Part shown: in pieces, positions 26,227 to 35,883 of the stretch | Numbering within the stretch: position 1 is the stretch's first letter | Layout of the letters: each line of letters begins with the position of its first letter | Assembly (NCBI GenBank): GCA_030698395.1 | Contig: JAUYKW010000011.1 | Location: forward strand, 1 to 37,584 | Length of the DNA: 37,584 nt | Reading direction: 5' to 3' | DNA from: a bacterium | GTDB lineage: Bacteria > Patescibacteriota > Patescibacteriia > UBA9570 | Translations under genes and position numbers: made by a program | Notes under the pieces: generated by a model | What the model was told of the DNA's origin: nothing | Databases searched by the model: none | What the model saw: only the letters and a program-made list of their open reading frames with translations

Positions 26227-28599
26227 TTAGAAACGATGAATAGCATTAAATTTTTTAGATAGCTGGTCGACAATATTTGTTCTAATTTTCTCTGCTTCAT
26301 TCATGGTAAGGGTTCTATCTTTTGCTTGAAAAAACATTCTAATTCCTAAAGATTTTTTATTTTCGTCAATTTTATCACCTTCATAAACATCAAATAGTTC
26401 AGCAGATTCTAAATATTTTCCAGCACTTTTTACAATTTCAGCTTGAATCATATTCCAGTTAATTTCTTTTGTCACTTCTATTGAGATGTCCAGATCTATT
26501 TTTGGTAATAGGTTAATCTTCTTAAATTTAGTAGTTTTACTAGATAGTTCAACAAAACGTGGTAAATGAATTGTAAAAAATGCAATACTACCGGAGATAT
26601 CATATTTATCTAGTATATTTTGTTTAATTAAGCCTATTGTAGCTATTTGAGACTTCCCGGCTGTATAAATTGCATCAGCTGCAGGATTAAAGACTTGATA
26701 GTTTGTGTTTTCTCGTTCATCTGAATCTTCAAGTGGTTTCAGCAAAACTTTAATATTATGCCTGATTAGTAATTCTTCGACTAAACCCTTTGCCTTATAG
26801 AAGACACTATTATCTTCGAGAGAGATTACTCCAGCCACAACTGAAAATTCATTATTAGGAAAGAATACATGACCATATTCTACTAAAGAAATATTCTTAT
26901 ATTGATTATCCTGATTGTACTTTATTGATTTCAGTAAACCCGCGAGTAGTGTTTGACGCATATATTGTTGATCCGGATTCATTGGATTCACAATTTCAAT
27001 GTGCTTTTCTTCGGATAATTCCAGTTTTTCTACGTCTTCTGTTCCATAAAAAGAATAGTTCATTACTTCTCTTGCTCCCCAAGCGCTAAGTTGGTGAATT
27101 AATTGTTCGCCAATATAGGTAGTTTTTTCTCTAATTGATGGTTCCAGTAAACCAAGCAAGGGCGTAACCGGTATAGCATCATACCCAATCATGCGAGCAA
27201 TTTCCTCAATCAAATCTTGTTCATTAGAAATATCAGTTCTGTGGTCTGGGACTTCAATTGTTAGTACACCTTCCTGATCATTTATAATTTCAAAACTCAG
27301 TCCTGTTAGTATTTCATTTATCTTTTCTCTACTTATTTGCATGCCAATTAATCTTTCGATAAATTCCAGTGATAACGATTGCTCCTTTTTTTGAGGACGA
27401 CCTTGATTAACATTCTTAATACTAGATGCTACTTTTGCATTTGCATGCTCTACTAATAGTTCAATTGCTCTCCAAAAACCTAATTCTGGAAAGATAAAAC
27501 CTAAACCTTTTTCATGTCTAGTACTTGCTTCTGTTCTCAAAGATTGTTTTGATGATGCTTTTCTAATGATAGTTGGTTCAAAATTTGCGGATTCCAATGC
27601 CATGGTTGTGGTTTTATCAGAAATCTCTGACGTTAAACCGCCCATAATACCGGCTAATGCAGTAGGATTATTATCATCCGCAATTACTAAAGTATTTTCG
27701 TCTAGTTTGTGATTCTTGTTATCTAGAGATACAAATAGTTCATCTTTTTTTGCTCGTCTTACAATTATTTTATTACCATTCAGTTTATCAAAATCGAAGG
27801 CATGTAAGGGCTGTCCATACTCCATCATTACATAGTTTGTAATGTCTACCACATTATTTATTGGTCTTACACCTACTGATACTAATCTAGCTTGCATCCA
27901 ATCGGGTGATGATTTTATCTTTATATTGTTTAACACAACTCCCATATATCTTGGACAAGATTTAGGATCTTCAACTTCCACAGTAAATTTTATTTCATCA
28001 CTTTGTTCAGCTTCGAGGAGTGCTGGAATGTTAAGTTCTTTCTGTAAAACTACGGCAATTTCACGAGCAAATCCTACATGATTAAATAAATCTGATCGAT
28101 GAGTCAAGGTTTTATTATCAATTTCAATAATGACATCATTTAACTTCAATACTTCGCTTATTGGTGTTCCGGTGGTAACGCTGTTGTCAAAAAAATGTAA
28201 TTTTTCTTCATTATCTAATATTCCAATTTCTGAATTTAAACAACACATCCCTTGAGATATTTCATTGCGCAACTTTCTTTCAGAAATTGTTATTTCACCA
28301 ATATGTGCTCCAGGCAAGGCAACCGGTATCATATCCCCTGCTTTTAAAACTGCTTTTCCGCCAAAAACAATTTGCCGAGCATTATCTTCGCCTACATCAA
28401 ATTGGCCAATGTTTAAGTTGTCCGCATTAGGATGTCTTTTAGCTTCTAAAACTTTTCCAACAACAATATGCTTCAAGGATTCTGCCTGATTTTCAAAACC
28501 TTCAACTTCAGCAATGTGCATTGTTATTAGCTCTGATATTCTTTCTGGTGTTTCGTTGATTTCAACAAACTCTTTTAACCAATTAAGTGATAATTTCAT
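26227..28599 (-). CDS. pheT: Phenylalanyl-tRNA synthetase beta subunit
   Basis: Tetrameric PheRS editing and tRNA-binding subunit. 790 residues, full length. It opens MKLSLNWLKEFVEI, followed by a tRNA-binding (EMAP-like) domain with VGKVLEAKRHPNADNL, the B3/B4 editing region (RPINNVVDITNYVMMEYGQPLHAFD, written here as positions about 245-270), the B5 domain, a catalytic-like core and a C-terminal FDX-ACB domain (FPKIDLDISIEV-type region reading LLPKIDLDISIEVT). It lies 11 bases downstream of pheS. Confidence 0.96.
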   Translation of the reverse strand: MKLSLNWLKEFVEINETPERISELITMHIAEVEGFENQAESLKHIVVGKVLEAKRHPNADNLNIGQFDVGEDNARQIVFGGKAVLKAGDMIPVALPGAHIGEITISERKLRNEISQGMCCLNSEIGILDNEEKLHFFDNSVTTGTPISEVLKLNDVIIEIDNKTLTHRSDLFNHVGFAREIAVVLQKELNIPALLEAEQSDEIKFTVEVEDPKSCPRYMGVVLNNIKIKSSPDWMQARLVSVGVRPINNVVDITNYVMMEYGQPLHAFDFDKLNGNKIIVRRAKKDELFVSLDNKNHKLDENTLVIADDNNPTALAGIMGGLTSEISDKTTTMALESANFEPTIIRKASSKQSLRTEASTRHEKGLGFIFPELGFWRAIELLVEHANAKVASSIKNVNQGRPQKKEQSLSLEFIERLIGMQISREKINEILTGLSFEIINDQEGVLTIEVPDHRTDISNEQDLIEEIARMIGYDAIPVTPLLGLLEPSIREKTTYIGEQLIHQLSAWGAREVMNYSFYGTEDVEKLELSEEKHIEIVNPMNPDQQYMRQTLLAGLLKSIKYNQDNQYKNISLVEYGHVFFPNNEFSVVAGVISLEDNSVFYKAKGLVEELLIRHNIKVLLKPLEDSDERENTNYQVFNPAADAIYTAGKSQIATIGLIKQNILDKYDISGSIAFFTIHLPRFVELSSKTTKFKKINLLPKIDLDISIEVTKEINWNMIQAEIVKSAGKYLESAELFDVYEGDKIDENKKSLGIRMFFQAKDRTLTMNEAEKIRTNIVDQLSKKFNAIHRF

Positions 28600-28610
28600 G
28601 AATATATAAG

Positions 28611-29657
28611 TTAAAACTGATCTAAGAAGCGCAGATCACCCTTCATAAACTCTCTTATATCAGGAATTCCATATTTTAGCATTGCCAATCTGTTTATGCC
28701 GATGCCAAATGCAAATCCCGTATATTTACCTGCTTCATATCCTGCGGATTCAAATACTTTTGGATGAATCATTCCACATCCTAGCATTTCTACCCATCCA
28801 GTATATTTGCATGTTTTACAGCCTTTTCCATCGCAATTCACGCAGGAACAATCAGCTTCAAATCCGGGTTCTACATATGGAAAATAACCTGGTCTTAATC
28901 TAATTTGAACGCTCTGTTGTAAAATCTTAGACATTGCCTCCTTTAACACATAGGTTAAGTTAGAGATTGATACATCTTCATCAACAACAAATCCTTCCAT
29001 CTGATAAAAAGTGTGTTCATGTGATGCATCTATAGCTTCATTTCGAAATACTCTTCCAGGTACAACTATTCGTAATGGTGGCTTTTGTTGTTCCATGATA
29101 CGAACTTGCATATTGGAAGTGTGAGTTCTTAGAACCTCTTCAATATCACTGTTTTGATATTTTTTTACATAGAATGTATCCTGTAAATCACGCGCTGGAT
29201 GAGTTGCTGGTATATTAAGATATTCAAAACAATAAAGTTCATTCTCTAGTTCATTTCCTTCGTGAACACTAAAGCCCATTGAATAAAAAATATCAACCAA
29301 TTCTTCTTGTACTTGTCGTAATGGGTGGATTCTTCCGAGTGATGGAGTTTTTCCTGGCAGAGTTACATCAAAGTTAGACATCTTCGCTGTTGTTGATTTG
29401 TATTCAAGTGCTAGCTTGTCTAATTTTGCAAGTATTTCAATTTTTGTCTCATTCGCAAGTTTACCCAAATTCTTCTTTTCTGCAGGATCTTTTATACTTT
29501 TAAGGCCTCGTAAAACATTGGTTAGTTTGCCTTTTTTACGATTAAAGAAATAATCATTAATAGCATCTACATCTGTAATAGATTTAACTTCGGAAGATTT
29601 CACTTTGAATTCTTCTTGAATTGATGCTAATTGAGTGTCCATGTCTTGATTACTCAT
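28611..29657 (-). CDS. pheS: Phenylalanyl-tRNA synthetase alpha subunit
   Basis: Catalytic class II synthetase subunit. 348 residues: N-terminal coiled coil (about 1-95), motif 1 region HPLRQVQEELVDIFYSMGF, motif 2 GRVFRNEAIDASHEHTFYQMEG and motif 3 GFAFGIGINRLAMLKYGI. A cysteine cluster at 270, 272, 275, 280 and 283 (CSCVNCDGKGCKTC) looks like a zinc knuckle of the kind present in several bacterial PheS proteins. Start overlaps the stop of the membrane protein gene by 4 bases, so both come from one transcript. Confidence 0.96.
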   Translation of the reverse strand: MSNQDMDTQLASIQEEFKVKSSEVKSITDVDAINDYFFNRKKGKLTNVLRGLKSIKDPAEKKNLGKLANETKIEILAKLDKLALEYKSTTAKMSNFDVTLPGKTPSLGRIHPLRQVQEELVDIFYSMGFSVHEGNELENELYCFEYLNIPATHPARDLQDTFYVKKYQNSDIEEVLRTHTSNMQVRIMEQQKPPLRIVVPGRVFRNEAIDASHEHTFYQMEGFVVDEDVSISNLTYVLKEAMSKILQQSVQIRLRPGYFPYVEPGFEADCSCVNCDGKGCKTCKYTGWVEMLGCGMIHPKVFESAGYEAGKYTGFAFGIGINRLAMLKYGIPDIREFMKGDLRFLDQF

Positions 29658-30085
29658 AATTCTTTGGTTGGTGCATTTCTAGGTTGAGCTCTTTTTCTTG
29701 GATCTGGATTTTTCATCAAATAGAAACTCTCTAATACAACTAATCCGCCCAATAATAATAAGACAGACCACCACGTAAATAAATCGCTTGCCAATAACAC
29801 TAAAGACATGACAATTACAATTGAAAACCAAACTGCCTGCCTAATTGAAGGTGATATAAACCTAAATGCAACTACTTTCTCATGATGAAGACGTTTTAAA
29901 CCCATTCTTATGCCTAAACCTAGCATTGTAAATGTTCCTAATAAGGAAAAAAACAATGCTGCATAAAAAACAAATATTCCTATTCTGGAAGCCTCAGGAT
30001 CAATGTAAAATAAAACAGTAAACCAAGCAATCCAGCTAAAAAGTGTTACAACACAAATGGAAATTAAAAAATCTTTTAATGTCAT
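29654..30085 (-). CDS. Four-helix membrane protein upstream of pheS, unknown function
   Basis: 143 residues, not recognised. Hydrophobic helices at about 8-28, 36-60 (FVFYAALFFSLLGTFTMLGLG), 85-104 (AVWFSIVIVMSLVLLAS) and 106-124 (WWSVLLLLGGLVVLESF), with a basic C-terminal tail (NPDPRKRAQPRN). A conserved-looking cytoplasmic loop (RMGLKRLHHEKVVAFRFISPSIRQ) joins helices 2 and 3. Translationally coupled to pheS by a 4-base overlap, yet no link to tRNA charging is evident. Confidence 0.65.
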   Translation of the reverse strand: MTLKDFLISICVVTLFSWIAWFTVLFYIDPEASRIGIFVFYAALFFSLLGTFTMLGLGIRMGLKRLHHEKVVAFRFISPSIRQAVWFSIVIVMSLVLLASDLFTWWSVLLLLGGLVVLESFYLMKNPDPRKRAQPRNAPTKEL

Positions 30086-30096
30086 ATAGAAAATTT

Positions 30097-30105
30097 ACTA
30101 TAACA
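30097..30105 (-). promoter_or_regulatory. Candidate extended -10 box for the membrane protein-pheS-pheT operon
   Basis: TGTTATAGT on the minus strand, 11 bases before the ATG at 30085, with TTGAGA further upstream at a suboptimal distance (15 bases). A very short leader is implied. It sits in the 43-base gap after the giant gene, where no strong terminator is visible. Confidence 0.4.
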
Positions 30106-30128
30106 CAAAAAAGTAAATCTCAACACAT

Positions 30129-33100
30129 TTATTTACTTTCATGAGCTGCTACTGCTCTCTCCCATTGTTCTCTATAGAAATCTACGTTAGACATAACTTC
30201 CGAAGTAGGGACACCCTCTCGGAATAAGCTTAGTCTGTAATCTGTAAAAGAACTTCCTGGCGTATAGTAGATATCGGGTTCGCCTTCTGGAATTATTCCT
30301 AATGCACCATTTAGTTCTCTAGACGCTTCTGCAAATTCAATACGTGCAGCAGTTTCTAAGCTAGCTGGATCTACCTCAGGACGTGCCTCTTGATATGCAG
30401 TAATATAATCAGCTTCAGTCATTCCTGGTTTGAATCCTGGATATTCAGTAGTTATTGATTCCATCTGTGCAAGATCTTCTATAGCCTGAGTTAATTTTGC
30501 AGGCATAGCTTCCAATGCACTGTCTAGGGCAGATTGATTAAGAGCTTCATGTGTCGCTGTATCATATAAAAGAATTATTGGGTTTTCTGCAGTTCCAGAT
30601 AATACAACAGAATACTTATCCTTATCCATTACCCATAGTTGTTCATTACTATCCTCACTCCAGATTGAAACATCTTTTCCATCAATGTGTATTTTTTCTT
30701 GAGCTAGAAGAATTGGCTTTGTCATTCTTAAAGCCCATTTATGTACATCTCCTTCTCCGGAGAATCCAAACTCATCAGCTCTAGCTTCTAATTGACGTGT
30801 TAGAGGATGTGACACACCTTCGCCTGCCTTAATTGTCATATTGCCCCATTCTTCATCGGTAAAGGATCCAATACCTGGGATTGTAATAGGTTTAACTACT
30901 TCTGCAATAGCTGGTTTTGTGCCTGTTAGTACATCCTCAGATGGAGTATCTGTGTCTACAATATTAGGTTGTGGTGCCGGCTCCGTTCCAGTTGATAAAT
31001 CTGTTTCAATATTTATTTCTGAATGTGGAGCTGGAGCTATAATGTCTGCTGGAGTATCAGTGTTTGCAATAGATTCTTGACCATTAAAAGAATGAACTAA
31101 CTCCGGTATCATAGCTCCAATAGTAAATCCTACAGCCTTGGTAATTGTAGCAGTAGTTCTTCTTCTATTTGCTGTAGCTAGACTATTCTGTAGTTCTTCT
31201 TCAAGTAGTTTTGTTGCTGAACTAACTTCTGAGAGTGCATTTTGTGCATGTAATAATAATGCTTGATCATAAACATCAACAGCCTCAATTAATACTTGTC
31301 TTTCAGTTGGAGATAATCCAAGGTATTCAGCTTGTTTTATTCTAGATCTTGCTCTCGCAACATCTATTTTATCCATTCTTGATACTGAAATATTCTCAGA
31401 GGCTTCTCTTAATCTATCAATCAGGGCTATGTTTGATGGATATAATCTTCCAGATTCAGATCCTCGAGTAGCAAAACCACGTACTAAATCAGCTGCTCGC
31501 ATACCTGCAATTCCTCCCAAAACATTTCTTAATATTGGCATTTCTCTTGCTAAAACAGCAATAGTTGTATATGCAGTGGTAGCGATATTCTTATCAGTTA
31601 AAGTTTCTCCACCTCGAACTAGTTTGTTCTCAGTTAAAAATGCCATGCATTTAGATAGCCACTTTGGCTTACGTTCACGCTCTGCTTCTCGTTCTAAGGT
31701 CAATGAGTTTTGATCAAGACTATATAGAGCAGCTGCTGCATTAGCCATTTGTTCGATCCCTAATACTTTTACTTTTTCGTAATAAGCTTCTTTAGCTGTT
31801 GCTAATTCATCTCTTAAAATATCTCCAATTGCATAACCAGTTCTTGCGTCTTGGTATGCTTGATAAATAGTTGGCGCCTGTTCTAACATCATTGAGTCAA
31901 TCATCCTGCCACGGTAGGCATCTCGTTCCATGTTAATTACTTCTGCCAAATCATTTCTCTCGATCTGTTTTCTATTTCCTGTACTATCTAAATATTTGTC
32001 TCTAGCTTCGCTAATTGTAGTATACCCAAATGCAAGTTCATCATCACGATTGTCAATTTGTTGCTGTTTAGTTGAAGCGAGTTCCGCTAGAAGATCTTCT
32101 CGTACTTTTTGAAAAAAGTCCGAATCTTCAAGACGCAGCATTTCTCGCAGGCTTCTTTCCTTTGCAATAATATTGTTTCTTCTTGATCTGTCTGTTAATA
32201 AATTATCAACTAATCTAGTTCCTAACATCACACCCGCAATTTGCGCACCTGGAATCCACCCGGTTGCAGCTATTCCCACGCCTGCTCCAATATAACCGGC
32301 GGCTTTGAGTAAGCCTTTCTTCCAGCTCCTATTAGATTTTTCTAATTGTTTAGCTTGTTGATGAATTCTTTCGCTTTGTCTTTGCAGAACTAATAGTACC
32401 TTGTCTACAGGGATACCTAGTTCTGTAGCGATTTGATCAATACCTGGATGTTCCTGTGCATTAGATACTCCTATACTTATTACTTCTTCAATGAGATTAT
32501 TTATGTTTTGTAGTAATGCATCATTTGCTTGTAGGGCCTCTATTCTGACATATCTTGCCTGAGCTAATTCTCTATTAAAAGAATCAACATCTGCTGTTTG
32601 TTGCCTTAATTTAAACTCATTTAATAAATCACGAATGTTTGTGTCTGGCGTAGTTGATTTCACTGGAACTGCCTCCCCGCGATTTGGATTAGGCATGGTT
32701 ATTGGTGGTAATTTCCTATCTCCGGCTACCACTCCAACATGAGTTTCTTGCTCTGATTCTGCAGCATCCATTACATCAACAACTGCTTCTTTTAATAATT
32801 TATCCCATCCATCAATAGGGCCGATTTTTTTAAATGGAACATTTGTTCCATCATGAACAGTTAACTGCGCTTCATCCTTTGTAAGTTCACAAACTATTGT
32901 TAACTCATCACCATAGGAAAATTTTACAATATCTAAGTCATCGATTGCACTTTCTCTTGTAATCTCACAATCCGTTAGACCATCAATTCCCATATCAACC
33001 ACTGCACCATTTTTAAAAATCACTTGCTGAGTAGTTTTGTCATACTTAGTTAATCCAGGTAAAGCTCTCAATGAAATAACTTTACGACTATTATCACTTT

Positions 33101-35690
33101 CCTGCTTTATATGAGCAAGAATTTCATCCATAAATGATGCAAAATCTGTTATATTTCCACTACGCATGAACAATCTTGCTGTACCATCAGCACCAGTAAC
33201 TATCAATGAACCATCTTCAGAAAGTCTGCAGACGATATGATAATCATCGTTATATCTGAATTGTATTTTTAAGTTATCAGAGCTTCGATTTAATACTAAT
33301 AACTCACAAGCCGGTAAGTTAGGAATAGACATAGCTATATCAATTCCTGTAGCTAGTGTAAATGTTTGGCTTTCAGCATCAAAAACTCCTAAATCTGTTA
33401 GGGTAAGTTCATTTTCTGGTGTTACTTGGATAGTTTCTGCTTGAACAGTTGGTTGCTCTTCAAAAGCCTGTTCTCCTAGTCTTTCTACTTTAATAACTTG
33501 TACTGTAATATTGTCTCCATGTTTTCGATATCCCCATTGATCTTCAGCAAAACCGTAGCGTGTGGCGTCCATATTAACAATATCATTATCTCCAGGCCCC
33601 CATTTAATTTGAAAATCAACAACAGAATTAGCTCTTGAAAAAGCTAGATCAAATATCTCTCTTTGTAACTTAGCCGTATCCCCATTGGATGTAATTGCTA
33701 ATTGCTCAATCTCATATTCACTAACTAGGTCTGTGATAGCTCCATCTGAACCAACTATAATAAAGTCATCTTCTTGGGCCTTAAATTCTAGTGCATTATC
33801 TTCATTATGATTACGTTCTCTACCAGTTGATGAAAGAATTACATTATTATTTGGATGTATAAAATATTGTCCTGCAGTAGCACCCGCTCTTTCAATGGCT
33901 GCTGTAGCTACATTATCAGGTATTGATGTAGCATCTCTAAGAATTTTTCCATTACGAATAGTAATAATCTTGGCATCACCGCTCCAACCAACCTCTGTAT
34001 TACCAGTTGTTTCTATTTTAACAATTGCGCAACAAGCATAACTACTGCCCTGATAACTATTATATACAGCCGTGTTAGCTTCTTTTAAAGCATCGTTTAC
34101 TGAAACTCCTTCCTGTAATTTTCTTTCAATTGTTATATTAGCAATTCTACTAGCTCCTAAACCATTGTTACTTCCCCCAGCTCCATCAATAACTCCGGCA
34201 ATCAATGCTCTGGTAGGTGTTTCTCCAGCAAACATAGTATCTTGATTTTCGTATGAATATTTTGATGCTGGTCCACCATAATCGCAACGGCCGTCAATTG
34301 TTCCAATAGATGTTGTTATGTGGATTTCTCGATCTCTTTCTAGTACCTCAGAAGGATGTGTATACCTACCTTTTTCAAAAATAACCTGTCTTGATTCTCC
34401 AGTGTCTATTTTTTCTCGCCATTCTTGTTTTTCACTAGGCTCTGTTTCCATATCCTCTGATTGAACAGTTTGTTCTGCATTCTGCTCTGTTGGTAGTTCA
34501 AAACTTTCCAATACTCTATAACCATCTCCTTGATCATTTAGGACTATTTTATCTGGAGTTACTCCAAGTCTGCCGGCTGTTTCATTAATGGCATTTGGCC
34601 TGTCTTGTAAAAAAACTTTCCAAATAGCTGCAAGCTCCATTGTGCTATTAAATGTGCATGGAAAAAAACCACCCTCTACACCCCAAAAATCCGCAGCCAC
34701 CAATTTTGGTTCACCGCTTCGATTAGAGTGTTTGAGCTGTACTTCATATTTATATTTATTTCCATGCTTGAACATTAATTTAACAGTGTCACCGACTCTT
34801 TCAAATCCACTATAAATTACAGGAGGTAAGCCAATAATACTTAAATCTACAATTACGTCACCTTCCAAAATTAGTTCTTGAGATAAAACATCAATTGATT
34901 CTAAACCAGGAGATAAATCGTCTAATTTTGTTGCAATGCTATGAGGCTCTGGCAAGGATGTACTGTCAATATTATTAACTCGTTCTGTTTCAATTTCATC
35001 ATTTTCAAGATTCTCTATTTGTTTGGTATCAAGTTCTGGTACTAGATAATCATCTACATCACTACCCAAAGCTGCTTGCCATGTTGCTCTTTCAGTATCT
35101 ACATTAGATGCCCAACTTAAAGCCTGTTCATACCCTCTCCTAATAGCATCTTTTATCTCTTCTTCTCTATCCAATTGTTGCGAAATATCAATAACTATTT
35201 TCAATAATTTTTTTTTATCTGTGCTATCAGGTGTATGCACTATAGGCTCTTCAAAAGCTAATTCTTGAAGTAAGCTTCTCATCGTTGTAATTTGTGAGGC
35301 GTTCAACTCATCAAATTTAACTAATTCAGCAATGGCATTTGATAATGATTTTGGTTCAACTATAATAAGTTCGGTTTCAAGTTCAACAGCAGGTGAAGCT
35401 GCTGCAGCCACATCCGCTCTTGCTTGCATTGCTGTTATTCTACCTTGATCTATCAGCCTTTGAAGAACGGCTTTATCCTCCGGAGATGCAACTACAGCTA
35501 CTTCTGTTGGAAGTTCAGATAACTTATCTTCGGCAGTGTTTATTCCAGCACGAACTGCATCCGCTGCCTGATTTAAAGCATTTACTGGATCAATTTCAAT
35601 AAGACCAGTGATCTCTGGTTTAAGTTGTCCTGGTGGTATCCCTGGTTCAGGAGGGATATTTTTTTTTGCTGGATCTTTCGGATCTGCCAT
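30129..35690 (-). CDS. Giant multidomain protein with PP2C-type phosphatase domain
   Basis: 1853 residues, not assignable as a whole. Residues 1-40 are Pro-rich and disordered, and 41-270 helical. A PP2C Ser/Thr phosphatase domain (about 458-735) has the metal-binding aspartates: ENQD (D484), GVIDGAGG (D502), WSGDAK (D572), VGSDGAITD (D649) and HGDNITV (D726), so it looks catalytically intact. Three diverged copies of a beta-rich module lie at about 276-363, 776-862 and 889-976. Helical/coiled-coil regions (1015-1120, 1165-1350, 1415-1510) are separated by hydrophobic Gly-rich segments (1124-1160, 1368-1402, 1512-1532). A Pro/Thr-rich linker (1538-1605) leads to a C-terminal domain (about 1606-1712) whose IKAGEGVSHPLTRQL is vaguely LysM-like. 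Membrane attachment with the C-terminus outside is possible but inferred. No partner kinase is in the window. It lies 3 bases downstream of a small coiled-coil gene. Confidence 0.8.
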   Translation of the reverse strand: MADPKDPAKKNIPPEPGIPPGQLKPEITGLIEIDPVNALNQAADAVRAGINTAEDKLSELPTEVAVVASPEDKAVLQRLIDQGRITAMQARADVAAAASPAVELETELIIVEPKSLSNAIAELVKFDELNASQITTMRSLLQELAFEEPIVHTPDSTDKKKLLKIVIDISQQLDREEEIKDAIRRGYEQALSWASNVDTERATWQAALGSDVDDYLVPELDTKQIENLENDEIETERVNNIDSTSLPEPHSIATKLDDLSPGLESIDVLSQELILEGDVIVDLSIIGLPPVIYSGFERVGDTVKLMFKHGNKYKYEVQLKHSNRSGEPKLVAADFWGVEGGFFPCTFNSTMELAAIWKVFLQDRPNAINETAGRLGVTPDKIVLNDQGDGYRVLESFELPTEQNAEQTVQSEDMETEPSEKQEWREKIDTGESRQVIFEKGRYTHPSEVLERDREIHITTSIGTIDGRCDYGGPASKYSYENQDTMFAGETPTRALIAGVIDGAGGSNNGLGASRIANITIERKLQEGVSVNDALKEANTAVYNSYQGSSYACCAIVKIETTGNTEVGWSGDAKIITIRNGKILRDATSIPDNVATAAIERAGATAGQYFIHPNNNVILSSTGRERNHNEDNALEFKAQEDDFIIVGSDGAITDLVSEYEIEQLAITSNGDTAKLQREIFDLAFSRANSVVDFQIKWGPGDNDIVNMDATRYGFAEDQWGYRKHGDNITVQVIKVERLGEQAFEEQPTVQAETIQVTPENELTLTDLGVFDAESQTFTLATGIDIAMSIPNLPACELLVLNRSSDNLKIQFRYNDDYHIVCRLSEDGSLIVTGADGTARLFMRSGNITDFASFMDEILAHIKQESDNSRKVISLRALPGLTKYDKTTQQVIFKNGAVVDMGIDGLTDCEITRESAIDDLDIVKFSYGDELTIVCELTKDEAQLTVHDGTNVPFKKIGPIDGWDKLLKEAVVDVMDAAESEQETHVGVVAGDRKLPPITMPNPNRGEAVPVKSTTPDTNIRDLLNEFKLRQQTADVDSFNRELAQARYVRIEALQANDALLQNINNLIEEVISIGVSNAQEHPGIDQIATELGIPVDKVLLVLQRQSERIHQQAKQLEKSNRSWKKGLLKAAGYIGAGVGIAATGWIPGAQIAGVMLGTRLVDNLLTDRSRRNNIIAKERSLREMLRLEDSDFFQKVREDLLAELASTKQQQIDNRDDELAFGYTTISEARDKYLDSTGNRKQIERNDLAEVINMERDAYRGRMIDSMMLEQAPTIYQAYQDARTGYAIGDILRDELATAKEAYYEKVKVLGIEQMANAAAALYSLDQNSLTLEREAERERKPKWLSKCMAFLTENKLVRGGETLTDKNIATTAYTTIAVLAREMPILRNVLGGIAGMRAADLVRGFATRGSESGRLYPSNIALIDRLREASENISVSRMDKIDVARARSRIKQAEYLGLSPTERQVLIEAVDVYDQALLLHAQNALSEVSSATKLLEEELQNSLATANRRRTTATITKAVGFTIGAMIPELVHSFNGQESIANTDTPADIIAPAPHSEINIETDLSTGTEPAPQPNIVDTDTPSEDVLTGTKPAIAEVVKPITIPGIGSFTDEEWGNMTIKAGEGVSHPLTRQLEARADEFGFSGEGDVHKWALRMTKPILLAQEKIHIDGKDVSIWSEDSNEQLWVMDKDKYSVVLSGTAENPIILLYDTATHEALNQSALDSALEAMPAKLTQAIEDLAQMESITTEYPGFKPGMTEADYITAYQEARPEVDPASLETAARIEFAEASRELNGALGIIPEGEPDIYYTPGSSFTDYRLSLFREGVPTSEVMSNVDFYREQWERAVAAHESK

Positions 35691-35693
35691 AGT

Positions 35694-35879
35694 TTAGTTT
35701 TGTTCAAGACCCTCTAATATTTTTTCTATTTGCTCGCTAGTATTGCCAGCGTCAGTGCGTTCCATGATATTTCTTATCAAAATCTTTCTTTCTCTTTGGA
35801 GTTCTTCTATGCTCTGTTCAAAATTCAGATAAATTTTCTGAATCCTATTAATACGTTTTTGGGCTTCTTGTGCTGTCAT
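35694..35879 (-). CDS. Small coiled-coil protein, unknown function
   Basis: 61 residues from the ATG at 35879 (MTAQEAQKRINRIQKIY). A longer frame opens at 35915, but it would overlap the DUF5663-like gene by 32 bases, while the shorter start follows that gene's stop by 4, so I prefer it. Nearly the whole chain is a charged amphipathic helix (FEQSIEELQRERKILIRNI), with an acidic C-terminal helix (EQIEKILEGLEQN). No known family recognised. It is sandwiched between the DUF5663-like and giant genes, suggesting a shared function such as an adaptor, which is inference only. Confidence 0.6.
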   Translation of the reverse strand: MTAQEAQKRINRIQKIYLNFEQSIEELQRERKILIRNIMERTDAGNTSEQIEKILEGLEQN

Positions 35880-35883
35880 GAAT

